Assembly: GCA_030280995.1 (NCBI GenBank)
Contig: JASXTE010000001.1
Span: 8,465,001-8,529,000 of the forward strand
Direction of reading: 5' to 3'
Source: Hemileia vastatrix
Taxonomy: Eukaryota; Basidiomycota; Pucciniomycetes; Pucciniales; Zaghouaniaceae
Length of the DNA stretch: 64,000 bases
Below the pieces are notes generated by a model that worked only from the letters and a program-made list of their open reading frames with translations, was not told the origin of the DNA and made no database searches. Within the stretch, counting starts at the first letter, position 1. The number at the start of each line of letters is the position of its first letter. Position numbers and translations under genes: made by a program. Below, in pieces: positions 11,387-23,763 of the stretch.

Positions 11387-11881
11387 ATTGTTAAGAATGA
11401 CAATATTTTACGTCTACAGAAGGAAAAAACTCTATGGAATCAGTAGACAAAAGATATTAGCAATGATATTACTAATAAAAAAGCAATGGAGCTTACCCTG
11501 AATTTATATCTTTATTTATTTAAATAAATTATAAGAAAAATTCAAAAAAATCTGTTAAAAATAAAATAATAAGTTCAACTAGACCTTTATAAGGGTGAAT
11601 AAGTAGCTTACCAAGCTTTAACCAAACACCAATTTAATTGGGTGTTATATTGGTGTCCAAATACCAAGTGAAATTGGGTTTATATTGGGTACAGTTACTA
11701 CTGTAAATACCTAATTTTTATGATAAAAAATTAGTACAATTATTATAAGGATTCTTTTCCGCAATCAATGAGTTATGATGACCCACTAATATGCAGAATA
11801 CCCAAATATTTGGTAGTTTTTGAGCTATACTAAGTAAAAATCACGTCCCAAGGATTATACTAAATAATAAGTAAAATATAA

Positions 11882-11896
11882 GGAAAGACCCCCAAT
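11882..11896 (-). promoter_or_regulatory. Conserved motif abutting 5' LTR of B (probable primer site)
   Basis: ATTGGGGGTCTTTCC on the coding strand touches the 5' LTR end. D has ATCGGGGACCTTTCC and E has ACTGAGGGCCTTTCC at the same place. Position and conservation suggest the primer-binding site, although there is no TGG start complementary to a tRNA 3' CCA in the usual register. Confidence 0.55.
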
Positions 11897-13099
11897 TGTC
11901 AGTATATTCTAGTATATAAGTATGATATAATAGTGTTTATTTATGGTCCTACTACTTATTGATAAATTATTTAGTGATTAAACCTCAGGGGAAGACTAAT
12001 AAAATAGTTATACTCAAATAAAACTCACAATACTTGGATTTAAATGCGTGCTAGTGGTGGAAAATAGATGTATAAAATATAGTTATAGCTTATATAAAGA
12101 TAATATCAATTTATAATGGCTTTATAATATATTTATGAATACTAATAATTGTATTGTAATGTTTTTTTGAATTGTAGTAATTGAATGATTGATAAATAAC
12201 CATCAAAATCCCTCCTTTATTATACCCAAATCCACTGGAGTGCACAGACCTTCAATCCAGATGATGTCACTGCTATCCCTGGCAATTACAGCACTTTGAG
12301 GGCCCATCACCTCCCCATGGCGTCCACTTCAAGAAGATTCAACACCGAGACCTCCAGTAAGGACCCTCCATCACAATTAAAAATAACACAGACCTATACC
12401 ATAAAAAGAAAATCCAGATGAAAGCGGATACCATAAAGAAACAGGTAAAATAAACAATCAAAAAGAGATTTAATGAAACCAAAAGCATATAAAGGAAAAA
12501 AATAAAATTTCCAAGCCCCCAATAACATCCCCAAGCATCCATATTAACCCAGAAATGTCCTTCCAACCCATAAATCCGTGAATAACCATCCAAGGAAGTA
12601 ATTTAAGTTGTCCAAACTGGGTGTATGCGCCTGGTATAGGTGTCTATGCTTCTGTAGGCATTGTGAGTCCACTGATTTCGTCCATATGACCTAAAATAAG
12701 CAGAAAAAACAAAGGTTATAGGCTATTAAGGGGCTAAAACCTACTTATATACCTAAATACACATAATATACTGCATATTTCACTGAATATGAGATTTATG
12801 TATACATATAAGCTTATGTATGTCAATAATTACTTCATATCACTTAAGATAAGTATTTTATGACTCCATTAACATCTTAATAAGTATTATTAGGCTATGG
12901 ATAAGCTATTTAAACTATTATAAGTTATATAATAGAATAATAATTATATATATATATAATATAATAATTATATATATATATAATATAATAATATATATTA
13001 TTATTTTAACCTTATTTTTAAGATATAAGCTTAATTTACTTAAGGTTATCTTACTTTAAGCATAAGAAATACTCAGTCCTAGGGATATCTAGGCTGACA
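11897..13099 (-). repeat. Element B 5' LTR
   Basis: This 1203-bp LTR is bounded by TGTCAG and CTGACA. Its 3' third repeats at 5079-5396. An internal (AT)n expansion lies around 12940-12990. Confidence 0.9.
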
Positions 13100-13131
13100 A
13101 TTGTCTTCATACCATCCATTTTTCTCCAAAT

Positions 13132-13600
13132 TGTTAGAATTATTCATTTCTTAGTATTCATCCATAATTATTTCATTTTTACACTAATCTCTAGTCCAGA
13201 CTGACTTAGTCTAATTTGAACCATATTTACTGTGTATATTATCTATTTTGCTTTTCATTATTTTCTGTTCTTGCACTTTTTCCTCCAGTATATCTTATAA
13301 GTAGATGGTTGTTTCATCCTGTTTACACATCAAATCTACAATTTACTTAGTTTGACGTTTTATTTCAGTTCCTTCTCTTTTTTCTCCTTGCTCCTATTGC
13401 TCTATGTTCTCTATCTGCTCTCTCTGCTTCTCTACGTTTCACTAAAGTTATTATTATTATTATTCAGGTATTGTTTCTCCCTCACTTTTTCCTCCTTGCT
13501 CCTATTGCTCCAGTTTTTTCTCCTCTCTCTCTTCTTCTCTATATTTCACTACAGTTATTATTATTATTATTATTATTATTACTTAGGATTTCTGTGTCCA
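13132..13600 (+). repeat. Copia 5' LTR with internal ~100-bp duplication
   Basis: The sequence begins TGTTAGAATT and ends just before a copia primer site. Within it a CT-rich block ending in a TTA microsatellite is duplicated (about 13371-13463 and 13474-13572), each with CTCCTTGCTCCTATTGCTC and a TTTCACTA-AGTTATTATT end. The right boundary is inferred from the primer site. Confidence 0.6.
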
Positions 13601-13603
13601 AGA

Positions 13604-13620
13604 GGTTATGGGCCCAGCAC
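13604..13620 (+). promoter_or_regulatory. Copia half-tRNA primer-binding site (initiator tRNA-Met)
   Basis: GGTTATGGGCCCAGCAC is perfectly complementary to the anticodon stem-loop of eukaryotic initiator tRNA-Met (GUGCUGGGCCCAUAACC). Drosophila copia and Ty5 prime from this cleaved half-tRNA. It sits just downstream of the LTR and about 100 bp before Gag. Confidence 0.85.
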
Positions 13621-13716
13621 TCTGATAAATCCTTTAAATTACAAAAACTGGATTCACCTATCAAATCTCTCTACAAAGAAGCTTCTTTGTCATCTTCCAA
13701 TTCTCCTTCTTCCTCA

Positions 13717-15001
13717 ATGACTTTTCTTCCATCCTCACTTCAACCTATATTTCTTGACAAGAAGGAACATAATCTTCATTTGTCAGAAATTAAACAAAAA
13801 TAATTACTCCACCTGGAAGAAAGACATCTATCATGCCTTAGGAATTCTCAATATTGAAAAATTCTTAAAGCCTAACCTTGTCAAGCCCACCAACTCATTA
13901 GAATTAGAGAGATTCAACATTAATCAGAATAAAGTAGAAATCATCATATGGATGAATCAAGATAATAAAAATCTTAGTTGATTTGTAAAATAATTTGAAG
14001 ACATTGACCCTCCTTCTCTCTGGACAAAAATAAGCAAGCATTATGCCTGTATGTCTTCTAAGTATTATGCCACCATCATCACCAAAATTTTACCAATTCA
14101 AATCACCAAAAGAGATCTTACTGGAGCTACTGATTCCTTCAGAGCCACCATCAAACTTTTTGAGGAGGCTGCACCCAAACGTTTTGTGGAGAATGTACTA
14201 TCTAATAAAATGGCCTGTTACTTATTGAGAGCATTACCTGAATCTCTTCAAACTATTTTCAAAATCATCTTAAACAGTACCAAAGTCACTAAGGAAATGC
14301 CTACCTTAGAATAAGTAGTGGACAAGTTTGAACTTAATTTTCAACACAAGAAATCAGAACCTTCAAATGCTATTCATGCCTTTAAAATTATCAATAAAAA
14401 TCCTGTTTCTCAAATGGACATCATAATCATGCAGCCAGTCATCCAGGAAATGCATATTTTTAGTTAAATCTCAAAAAGAAAGAGGATTATCTTAAAAAAA
14501 TGAGAAAGAGAGAACAGAGACTTTTTAGTCACTTATTCTTTCAAAGAAAATAGTTCAGTATTTGACAGTGGAGCATCCAATACTATCTTTAATGATAAAA
14601 AGCTCTTTTAAAACTTATATTCCTACTCAAAACAATTGTCTCTGGCAGATGGTAAATTCATTATGGCTCAAGGAATCAGTACAGCCTGCTTCATTACAAA
14701 AAAAAATGTCAAGGTCAAAATTCCAAACTTGCTGTACATTCCCAAAGTTCAAGTAACCGTCATCTTAGCCTCACATTTTCTCAAAACATATCACTCAATC
14801 ATCAGCTGAAAATCTGTTTCTCTATGTAATTAAGAGAACAAAATAATTTTTCATTTCTCCACAAAAGACAAATTACTGGGGACCAACATCAAACCCATTA
14901 CTAATCCTATCTATCAAATCTCAACAGCAGCGGAAACAATCCATAAGTCACTGGGGCATCCAAACAATATCATAGCCAAAAATATGAGACCTGAAATTTA
15001 C
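13717..15001 (+). pseudogene. Copia Gag-protease-pre-integrase remnant
   Basis: Gag starts at the ATG at 13717 (MTFLPSSLQPIFLDKKE), shifts frame near 13790 and continues as LNKNNYSTWKKDIYHALG, a typical copia Gag N-terminus. Further frames give a helical Gag core (14051-14314), a protease with FDSGASNTIFNDKK near 14565-14610, and a GAG-pre-integrase motif HKSLGHPNNI at about 14950. Several stops and frame changes break it, and no integrase, RT or 3' LTR follows. It is a 5' fragment unrelated in sequence to the copia element at the left edge. Confidence 0.8.
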
Positions 15002-15020
15002 TTCTCTAATCTTGACTATT

Positions 15021-15689
15021 TAAGTCTACCAAGAACTTTCCCATCCCAAACTCTTATTCCCCCTTCTTCACCCTCAGAGACTACACACGGGAGGTCTTTT
15101 AACTTTGATGCATTTTAGTCCTCTTCACCTCACTTATTTCTCTCTTCTTAAAACCCTATTTAATCCCCAATACATCACTTTCTACCCCAAATTTCTTGAT
15201 ATCACTTCTTTTGATCTCCTTCTAACCCCTTTTACTCTATAGGCAGAAAAGGGGGTGATTTGAAAGCCATATGGGTGGAATGAAAATTGAAAGGGTGGAT
15301 TGGGGTGAAGTGGGGAATGTCTGGGGTGAAGAGTAAAAAAAAGGGGGTTGAAAGCAAAAGAATTGTAATTAGTTGTAAAAGGAGTGGGGTAGAGTTGAGG
15401 AAAAAATAAATTGGGTGAGGTTGAAAGGCAGGTAGGGTAGGGAGAGGCAAGAAAGGAGTGGTGAGAGACAAGGATGGTAGCCAAAGTGGTGGAGTTCTTA
15501 TAAAAGTGAAAATAGAGTGGAGCAAAGTAGTTTGGAGGGCTTAAACTTTGATTTTGAAGCTTAGAGGGTGTATCAAATGTGTCAGGAGGAAAAAAAAAGG
15601 GTGGGGGTGGTAATAGAATTAACAGAAATGACAAGGCAGAAAAATCTTTGCGGAAAGATTGAGAGGTTTTCCGTTGGGGTAGCACAAAA
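15021..15689. repeat. Pyrimidine-to-purine switch block
   Basis: About 210 bp of C/T-rich sequence changes near 15235 to about 450 bp of G/A-rich sequence, with an inverted repeat (ACCCCTTTTA / AAAGGGGGT) at the switch. The long minus-strand reading frames here are low-complexity Pro/Ser/Phe strings and are not called genes. A similar block lies at 44575-45000. Confidence 0.5.
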
Positions 15690-18020
15690 TGGAGGGTAAA
15701 CTTTTTTCTTTGGGAAAACAGCAGAGTCCACCCCCTTGATCTACAGCTCTATTCTGCCAAGATAAAAAATGATTGATAATTATTTCATATTGATATTTTT
15801 GAACCTAAACCTATAGTTTATACATATTTATATTATATTTTTGATTTAAAATGCACTTTATGACTAAGAAAGTAATATAGTAAAATAATTGCTAATGAAA
15901 TACTGTATTGATTTTTTACACAAGAATTCACAGTAAGCTTCTGATAACTATACATGATATAAATAAATAATATAATTGGAAAATTTAGCAAAAAGTTGAA
16001 AAATAAAACAAAACATTTAAAGAAATTTTAAACTATTGAAATTATGTATTTTATGAGTTTAATGTATTTTTTTAAAAATTTAATAGTAAAATATTTTGCT
16101 TATATTTAAAAAGACTTTGAATTAAATAAAATAATTAAATTAAGGGTTGAAGAAAAGATTTATACACATATATAATCATTTAGCTTGATTTGTTGTTTGA
16201 TGATTACTATATACAAGTGGATAATTGAATGTAATAACTGAAAATTTAAGAAATTTGAATTAGTTATATGCCTCAATATATTTACAATAATCTATTCAGT
16301 AACAGAAAAAAAATTCTGAGTACTTTCTTTTACTAATTTTTTCATTGAAATGACTATATACATTTTCAAAAAAATACTTATTGTGTTTTTGGTAGAACTT
16401 AGATTGAACTATCAAATCAATCCTGTTTCCAAGTGTGGTTCAAGCTAAGATCAGCCATGAAAAAAATTATACTTTTTTAGAAGTTTTATTAAGTATTTTT
16501 AAATATAAAAATAATTATATTTTTATATCAAAATATTTTTATTAAATACTTTGAAGTTCTGAAAATAAGTATAAATCAAGAATCATTTTGAGAAAATATT
16601 ATATTAAAAATATTTTTAAGTTAATCATATATTATTATGATATGAATTATTTCCATACATAAGATTAAGAAACTAACTAAAAGTTAATTTTATACAATTA
16701 TATTATATAAAAAATGTATCAGCTCTTCTGCTTAGATTTGAAGTACTTCAATAAAAAATTATCTTTAGTTTAAGTACAAATTATATAGAGTCTTCAGAGT
16801 ATCATATTATTTCTTCAGACTTATATCTTTAAGTTGAAGGGAAGCCTCACAGGGTAAAATTGGTGGTTTTGTAAAAAAAAATAAGTAAATATCTTTGAAA
16901 TCAATATATATTTTTATAAAAAGCCAAATTTAAATATTTATTTTCTTTTTTAAATCTGTAATGAAGATGTGAAATTTTGCTATTTATATTAATTTTTATA
17001 AAAATATACTCATTCCAGTTTTTCTTTGTGATAAGGAAAATTTCAAGAAGATTCAGAAATTCTTCTGTTTAAGTAAAATATTAAAGGGATTTTTTTTCAT
17101 ACACTTAGAAGTTGAGTAGAAACAACATAAAAGATCTACCCATCAGCATGAGTATCATAATTCGGAAAATCATTGATAAATTCTGAACCCATATATTTAA
17201 TTTTAGAATTGTGTGTAAGTTTTGAGTTGTGAATTAATCCTACTAAAAGACTAAAAAAGTGTACCTGCAGCATTTCACTTAATTTATTTTTCAACATCAT
17301 AGAATTGAAATATTTCTTCTATTCATTTAAAATATTGAAAAATATTATTTTTAATTAAAATATGATTGCCTTTAAAGCTGCTTTGATACATGGGCGTTAT
17401 CTAAAGTACCTACTGTGTCTTTTTTACAAAATGAATATCATATAATAGTTTTTCAATATGAAACCAATAGAATTATAAAAAAGTACCATTCCCAACTATT
17501 TAATTCATTTCTTGAACAATAATACAATCAAAATTTTTACCTTAAGCACATTTTTTAACATGAGAACACTTTGTGAAATATATGGTGCTTATTCCCAGGT
17601 TGAAACTGAAATTATCCCACAATACAGAATTGAAGCAAAATCAAACACTAAAATTAAATTTTAAATAAATTTATACTACTTATTTTTCATTATCTTTAAA
17701 TTTTTGCATCCAGCTTGAATTTCAGTTTTTCATATGAAAAATTCACTGAGTAGTGACTAATTATTTCAACTCATGTGATTATTCTACCAAATATCTATAT
17801 TTACATGGAATTTTAATGAAATAAGTCATGAAAAGTTCCAGAATGTCATACATGTATTACATTGAATAAATGTATTTTGCTAATATTCTTATTAGTTGAA
17901 TATTCAATAGAACAAAAAAATCAGCAAAAATATTTTTCCTTTTAATTCCAATCATCTTCTTGCATATAAAAAGGTAAAAAACTGGATTAAAATCCACTGG
18001 TATAAGAATTATACTTCTTT
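15690..18020 (+). repeat. Left arm of a ~2.3-kb inverted repeat
   Basis: The reverse complement of this AT-rich stretch aligns colinearly with 31225-33570. Shared landmarks include TTATCACAAA...ATGAGTATATTTTTA, GTTAGTTT-TTAATCTT, and AGAGT-CACCC near the outer end. Divergence is substantial but large gaps are few. No convincing ORF lies inside. It may be a long terminal inverted repeat of an old DNA transposon. Confidence 0.75.
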
Positions 18021-18369
18021 CTAGACATATAATTAAACAATTTATCAATTATTGGTTCTTAGTGTAAAGAACCTATGAGATGACCTCATTGAAACAGAAA
18101 TTACGAAAACATGTTTCTATCTTTTATTTTTTTAATTATAAGTCTTTTAACAGTATTCTAGAATAAAATACTTGAGAATTTGATGGTCCAATATGTTTTT
18201 TGAATAAATCCATTGGATTGAAAATAATTATATTGCATAATCAGAAATAATAAAAATACAAAAAAAATATCAGTTAATATGGCTTAGATTAAAAAATGAA
18301 AGCTTCAAATTCTTGGTTAAAAGGAGTTATCAACAAAAAGAAACACTGATCTTATTTTATATATTCTCA

Positions 18370-19385
18370 AAAAAAAACTAATAGAAAAATTAAGGAGGTT
18401 AAAAGTGATACTTTTAAAGAAATAGTATAATTTTCAGACTTTTTAATGATCAAATGAAATTCAAAATGAAAATTAAATTGTGTTTTATGGAAAAAATTCT
18501 GTGAATGGATCAGATTCTTAATCCACCCTATTTCTTTAAATTATTCATTAAACTTTCACTATTATTACAGCACAGACTCATCCATTGTTGGTTAAGAGCT
18601 CAAGATGAGTTCAAAGTAATGCTCAGTATAGTTTCATTATAAGTTCAGTCTGAATTGCATATGAGTTCCATTTAAGTTCCAGTTGAGGACTTTCTAGAAA
18701 GTCTCCCCCAAATATTGCATGGTTAATCATGTATTGTAAATTTTGGAAAACTTTTGTTTATCTAAGTTTGGATATTCAAAACACACTAGTTCCAAAATTC
18801 TTGTATTTCTAAACTAAAAAAAGTCACTTATTTCACTCAAATCTACACTTTGTCGAAAAAAATTCTGGTTTCACAATACAAGTCCACTTTACAAATTTTT
18901 TAACACAATTCCATTCATGTACAGACCTCTGAAACATAATGCACTTTTTTTTAACTCAAAGCATTTTACATCAGTTATAGTTTTATATTTTTTATGATTC
19001 ATACCTTCCACAAACCACACAATATTTGGGGGGGGGAAATTTCTAGCTAGTCATCAACTTGAAGTTGCATAGAACTCAGATGGAGCTTATAATGAGCTGA
19101 TACTGAATTATACTTTGAGCTCATCTTGAGCTCTTAACTAAGGATAATTAATTATGTGCTGAAATAATAGTGAGAATACAATGAAAAATTGATAGAAATA
19201 CAAACAAAGGGAGCTTAATAATCTGATTTATTCACTGTATTTTTTAATAAAACACAATTTAATGTTCATTTCGAATCACAATTGATCAGTAGAAAGACTG
19301 AAAATTATATTATTTTTTCAAAACTATCACTTTTAAGCTGTATAATTATTTTATTAATCTTTTTTAAAAAAAAGTTGTGGTCTTC
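18370..19385. repeat. Foldback element with ~400-bp inverted arms
   Basis: The left arm (about 18370-18740) and right arm (about 19010-19385) are inverted copies sharing GTTAAGAGCTCAAGATGAG, AATTGTGTTTTAT and CCAAATATTG. The ~270-bp loop has no gene. A diverged relative is at 54500-55800. Confidence 0.75.
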
Positions 19386-20580
19386 CAACATTGACAGAGG
19401 CCTTTTTTGGTCTGTTTGGTGCTGTTTTGGTATTTCTTAATTGACATTGGTTAAATAGTTGGGTGTTTTTCTGGTTTTATTCAGTGAACTTTGGGACTAT
19501 GGGTATCTAGGTACTACCATTGGATAGCCCCTGTTTTTTTCTATATTTTATGTCTTTATGACATTTTTCATATTCTAAGTTTTAAGGGGTCATTTGCTCA
19601 TTATACATTTCTAAAAGATAGCTGTTTAATTTTGTTTTTTGTGTTTTATGGGCTAACCTTAAGTCTTAGGGCTAAGTTCTTAGTACCATAAAGTAGAGCC
19701 AATTTGGCTCTATATTTTATGTCCCAAAGTTGTCATAGCTTAATTTTGTGTTTTAAGGGTTTTAGTAGTCATGGTGGATTTTTATAAGTATTTTGGGCTT
19801 TATTGGAGGTTTTTGGTGGTTTTCTGGCTTCAGGGAGGTCTGGCCACTTCTGGGCGGGACACCTGCCTTGATTATAAAAGGCTGGGAAGTGCTTCTAGAC
19901 AGTTTTTATTCAAGTTGGCTACTAAAAGCGCCAAAATTTGTTGCTGTGCATGGATTTTTTAGATGGTGGTCTTTGTGTACATACTGAATAAGACAGTTTG
20001 GGGAAACCTTAATTATCATACAACCATCTGGTAATTATATCATTGTTTCTCACTCAGTTTTCACTGTTTTTTGGCCACAATTGGCTGTGTTTGTTGCAAG
20101 TTTAGCTCTTCATTTAGCTCAACTTTGGCAACAGATTTCTCTGGTGTAGCTTTGAAACCTGCATTAAATATTATTTCTGCTTTCTGTGCAACAAGTGCAC
20201 AGTTTTTTGGTTTTCTGGGGTGGATCTTTCTGCATTTCAGGTTTCTGGTTCTTTGGCTCTCAGTGGTCTGTTATTGGCTACTGTCTTGACTTGTAAAGAA
20301 GTCAAGAAGTGTGTTTGAAGGGGTATAGTAAAAGTCTCCAATTTGCTGTAGCAAATAAATCTCACCTGGTATTTCTCAAAGGGACAGGGGTTTTTCTCTC
20401 CAGTTTTACTCTAACTCCCTTGGTTAAGGCCTATATCTACTACTATAGGATTTTCTACAACTTAAGAGAAAATAAGTGGCTCTTTGTGTGGAAAACTCCT
20501 TTTAACCCAGAATTTGAAGCTTTAGTTTTTAGGTTTAAACCATATCACCTATTTTTTGATCTATTTTTATAGTTCTTAAT
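19386..20580. other. T/G-rich region, no gene supported
   Basis: The plus strand is rich in T and G and yields several short overlapping hydrophobic frames (19491-20572) with no recognisable domain. A TATAAAAGG box occurs near 19872. I see nothing that supports a functional gene. Confidence 0.4.
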
Positions 20581-20807
20581 TATTCAAGATAATTAGTTTC
20601 AATTGAGCTGATTTTTTTAAAAAAGATATAGAAATCTCAAGATTCTTAGTTTTTATATCCTAGAATACAGTCAAAACACACATGAAAAAACAAATAAAAG
20701 ATAGAAATTTACTTTACTAATTTATTACTCAATGAATATCTCTCATAGATTTTTTATACTAAGCACTAATAATTGATAAATTATATGATAATACACCAGA
20801 AAAATAA

Positions 20808-20993
20808 TGGGCACCTTATAGCAGGTGCCAATCCCTATCTTTGATTTAACTCACTTTTAGCTCAGCTGTAATTATTCTGGAAAAACTGCGCACTGAACAA
20901 TGAGAACACTAGCTTGTGCTAAATCAAATCAAATCTACTCTTAAATCAAAAATCAATATAGGGATAGGCACCTGCTAGCAGCTGCCCCTTTTT
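20808..20993. mobile_element. MITE-like element with ~42-bp inverted termini
   Basis: The left end GGGCACCTTATAGCAGGTGC, continuing to CAATCCCTATCTTTGATTTAA, is mirrored at the right end as GGGCAGCTGCTAGCAGGTGC, continuing to CTATCCCTATATTGATTTTTGATTTAA. The total is about 186 bp with no coding capacity, typical of a non-autonomous DNA transposon. Target duplications are not clear. Confidence 0.7.
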
Positions 20994-21482
20994 TTTTGTA
21001 GTGATAGGGGGTGTCAAACATTATAATATATGCCATTCAATCCAGCCTCAAAAAAGGTATCAAGTAAGTCATTTTAATTTGAATTACATACTCCATTAAC
21101 TGGTATACTTCAACAACATGCTTTTCCCTACACACGCAATCTGTTGGGTACATCCAAGCCTCTCAAGCACTTCTTCCCCTTAGCTTTATTAGTCAGCAAC
21201 AGGTACACACATTCCCACACCTTAATATTCTTTTACCTAACTCTTAGGTACCCATTCTTATATGCAGAGTACACTGTTCATCAAGCTATAAGTAACCCCT
21301 AAAATCATGTTTCAGCCTTTCTGAAAAAACATTCATAGTGGGATACTCAAATAGCAGACAATTTGTTTTCTGAGTTACACTTGAACTAGGCTTAAATTAC
21401 ATATGTGCTGCTGTACTGCATTGTGAAAATCTACCCACCCCTAAAATTTTTGATGACAGTGACTTTTAAATTACAAAAGTGA
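20994..21482. other. Spacer, no gene seen
   Basis: Mixed-composition sequence between the MITE-like element and the 90-bp tandem array. No coding frame or repeat was recognised. Confidence 0.4.
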
Positions 21483-22310
21483 GCCTCCCACATTAATTTT
21501 CAGCTTCCAATGGTTCAAATCATGGATTTCATTTATAATTTGCATTATTGAACTCTTATACTTTAAAATAAAGCCTCTCACACTGATTTGCCATTTCCAA
21601 TGATGAAAATTTTAGATTTTTTCCATAATTTGCATTATCAAATTCTTATACTCCAGAAGAAAGCCCCTTTCACTTATTTTCCACTTCAAATGGTGAAAAT
21701 CAAGGATTACATCCATAATTTGCATTATTGAAAACTTATACTCCAAAAGCAAGCCTCTTGCACTGATTTGCCACTACCAATGGTGCAAATAATTGATTTC
21801 ATCCATAATATACATCATTGAACTCTTACATTGCAAAAGAATTACCCACACACTAGTTTCAAACAGCACTTTTTTCAAATCATGGATTTCATCCATAGTC
21901 TGAATTATTGAACTTTTAAATTGAAAAATTATGACTCTTTCACTGATATGCCACTGAAAAAGGTGCAAATTATAGATTTCATCCATATTTTGAATTTTTG
22001 AACCCTTATAATCCAAAAGCAAGCCTCTTTCACTGATTTCCCACTTCCAATAATGAAAATAATAAATTTCATCTTTAATCTTTATTATTGAACTCAAATA
22101 CTCCAAAAGCAAGCCTCTTGCACTGATTTTCAACTTACAATGGTGGAAATCAAGGGTTTAATCCATAATTTGCAACATCGGACTCTCAAATTACAAAAGA
22201 AATCCTCTTATATTAGTTTGAAACTTCCAGAGATACAAATTATGGATGAAATACATAATTTTCATCACTAGTCTCTTATACTAAAAAAGTGAGCCTCTCA
22301 CAAAAATTAT
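21483..22310 (-). repeat. Ten tandem units of exactly 90 bp with a 30-residue frame
   Basis: The AAGCCTCTTGCACTG motif and its variants recur at 21483, 21573, 21663, 21753, 21843, 21933, 22023, 22113, 22203 and 22293, always 90 bp apart. On the minus strand this gives 30-residue repeats close to ISERGLLLEYKSSIMQIMDE, followed by IHDLHHWKWQ. The best-preserved part is open from 22133 to 21774; other units carry isolated stops. Constant spacing despite clear sequence divergence suggests a former repeat protein. No known repeat family is recognised. Confidence 0.7.
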
Positions 22311-22884
22311 CTAAATATTATGTTTAAAATGATGGCTTTATTGGATGAGAGAATTGTGATGTGAACAGATTGATAAAAATGTAACTCATGTGTCAGGTGG
22401 ATCAGGAGTAAAAGTTTAAACAATAAAACTTTTAAGAGTTCTCACTACACCTACAACATTTACAAGCTTTCCAGCTCATTCAAGAATCCAGGCTTTCGCT
22501 TCATCAAATGTCTTATTGAGACCAACAATCCAAGCCTCCATTGAATTTTGATAAGTTTGAAATTAATTTCAAATGGTAGAGTAGCTAAACTTAAGAAACA
22601 ACATTAAGAAAAAAGATCAAGGTAATATAATCAAAATTATAACAAATAGAGTCAGTAATTTTGATGGTGAATAAATTGAACAGGATGATGTGAGGGAGGA
22701 AGTGCAGAAACTCAATGCGAAGTGCATCAGGGGAATATATTTATTGGTGGGCTGAATTGTGGTTTGGGAAATGGAGCAAGAGGGGGAAGTATTTGACCTC
22801 ATTTTTGACATGCCTAACCCCAAGTAATCAATTCATGAAAGCATCTTGGAATGGTGTTTTGAGACTGAAGTCCCCCAGGCATAT
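22311..22884. other. Spacer before element G, possible decayed frame
   Basis: A broken plus-strand frame around 22640-22880 has protein-like composition (REEVQKLNAKCIRGIYLL, EWCFETEVPQ) but contains stops and matches nothing I recognise. It is interrupted by the element G insertion at 22885. Confidence 0.3.
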
Positions 22885-23665
22885 TGTTGCCGGACAAACT
22901 ACGCACAAGGTCAAGGGTGTTCCTGGAAAGTGAGATGGAGGAAGGAGTTTAGAGACTTCTTTGAAGTACAGAGGAAATACTCGAGGAAGTGATTTGAAGA
23001 TGAGTCAAAGTATGAATTTTTACTTCAAGATATGTTCAATAAGAATCTTAATATAATTTAAAGGTAATATTAATATTCTTAGGATCTCACAAAGGGTTGG
23101 AAACTCAATAATCAAAGATTTAAAATTTTAGAAATGATTACTGAGAAAATAAGGAAATGTACAATAGTAATGATTTAACCTGAAGCTTTACCACTATTAA
23201 CTATATATACGTTTTATAATTTAATTCTAAAGAATGTCAAGCCAAAATCCCATCCCTTTTATATCCACTACTCCTCCTTGCATTGAACTCATGCCAATCC
23301 ATCATTTCACACACCACAGACCCTCCTCACTAACATCCGTTAACCCCTTGACCCTTCACTAACCATCCCGCCCATGCTCACTACCCCCGTTAATAACCCA
23401 CAGACACACAATAACCCTTTAGCCAAATATTGCATTGGCCGTTGCGCTGTGCGTTGCCTATTGAAGAAAAAGGCTGAACACACTATTGAGACATTAACTA
23501 ATTTAGATTTAAAGTTTTATATTAGCGTGGTTGAATAGTGAGTACACAAAGGAAAGTTGAAGTTGCTATGTAAAATCGCTTCTATGCTTTGAACATGGAT
23601 TTAGACCTCCTTATTATTGATTTAAATGAGCTGCTTTTGCCTTGAGTGTAATGTAGCGTGTGACA
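22885..23665 (-). repeat. Element G 3' LTR
   Basis: This 781-bp copy starts TGTTGCC and ends GTGTGACA. It shares long blocks with the right LTR, such as TTAGGATCTCACAAAGGGTT and TAGATTTAAAGTTTTATATT. Confidence 0.9.
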
Positions 23666-23763
23666 GATGCCTGGGTATAAGACAAGAGCTCCTTTTAGCG
23701 TGAGAACACATTCTTCCCACACTATAATTTTCCTCTACTTCTTCTTTTAAAATTTTTTTTAAT

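Larger units (their letters stand above)
5079..13099 (-). mobile_element. Chromovirus (Ty3/gypsy) element B, 3' LTR truncated
   Basis: This is an LTR retrotransposon in minus orientation. The complete 5' LTR is 11897-13099 (TGTCAG...CTGACA) and the 3' LTR survives only as 5079-5396. The internal region encodes decayed Gag-Pol and an overlapping spliced ORF. The target duplication cannot be checked because the outer 3' LTR end is lost. Confidence 0.9.

Noticed and set aside
13352..13720. 122-codon Leu/Ser/Tyr-rich frame
   Set aside because: It is the translation of CT-rich LTR sequence and TTA microsatellites.
15182..15685. 167-codon minus-strand frame
   Set aside because: It translates a G/A-rich tract into low-complexity Pro/Ser/Phe/Leu strings, and overlapping frames look the same.
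19491..20572. Five short plus-strand hydrophobic frames
   Set aside because: They reflect T/G-rich composition; none has a domain, conserved start or plausible splice structure.
21483..22310. CRISPR array
   Set aside because: Whole 90-bp units repeat without unique spacers, and the genome is eukaryotic.
22617..22933. Short frames before element G
   Set aside because: One crosses the element G LTR boundary, and the others contain stops in the only protein-like register.
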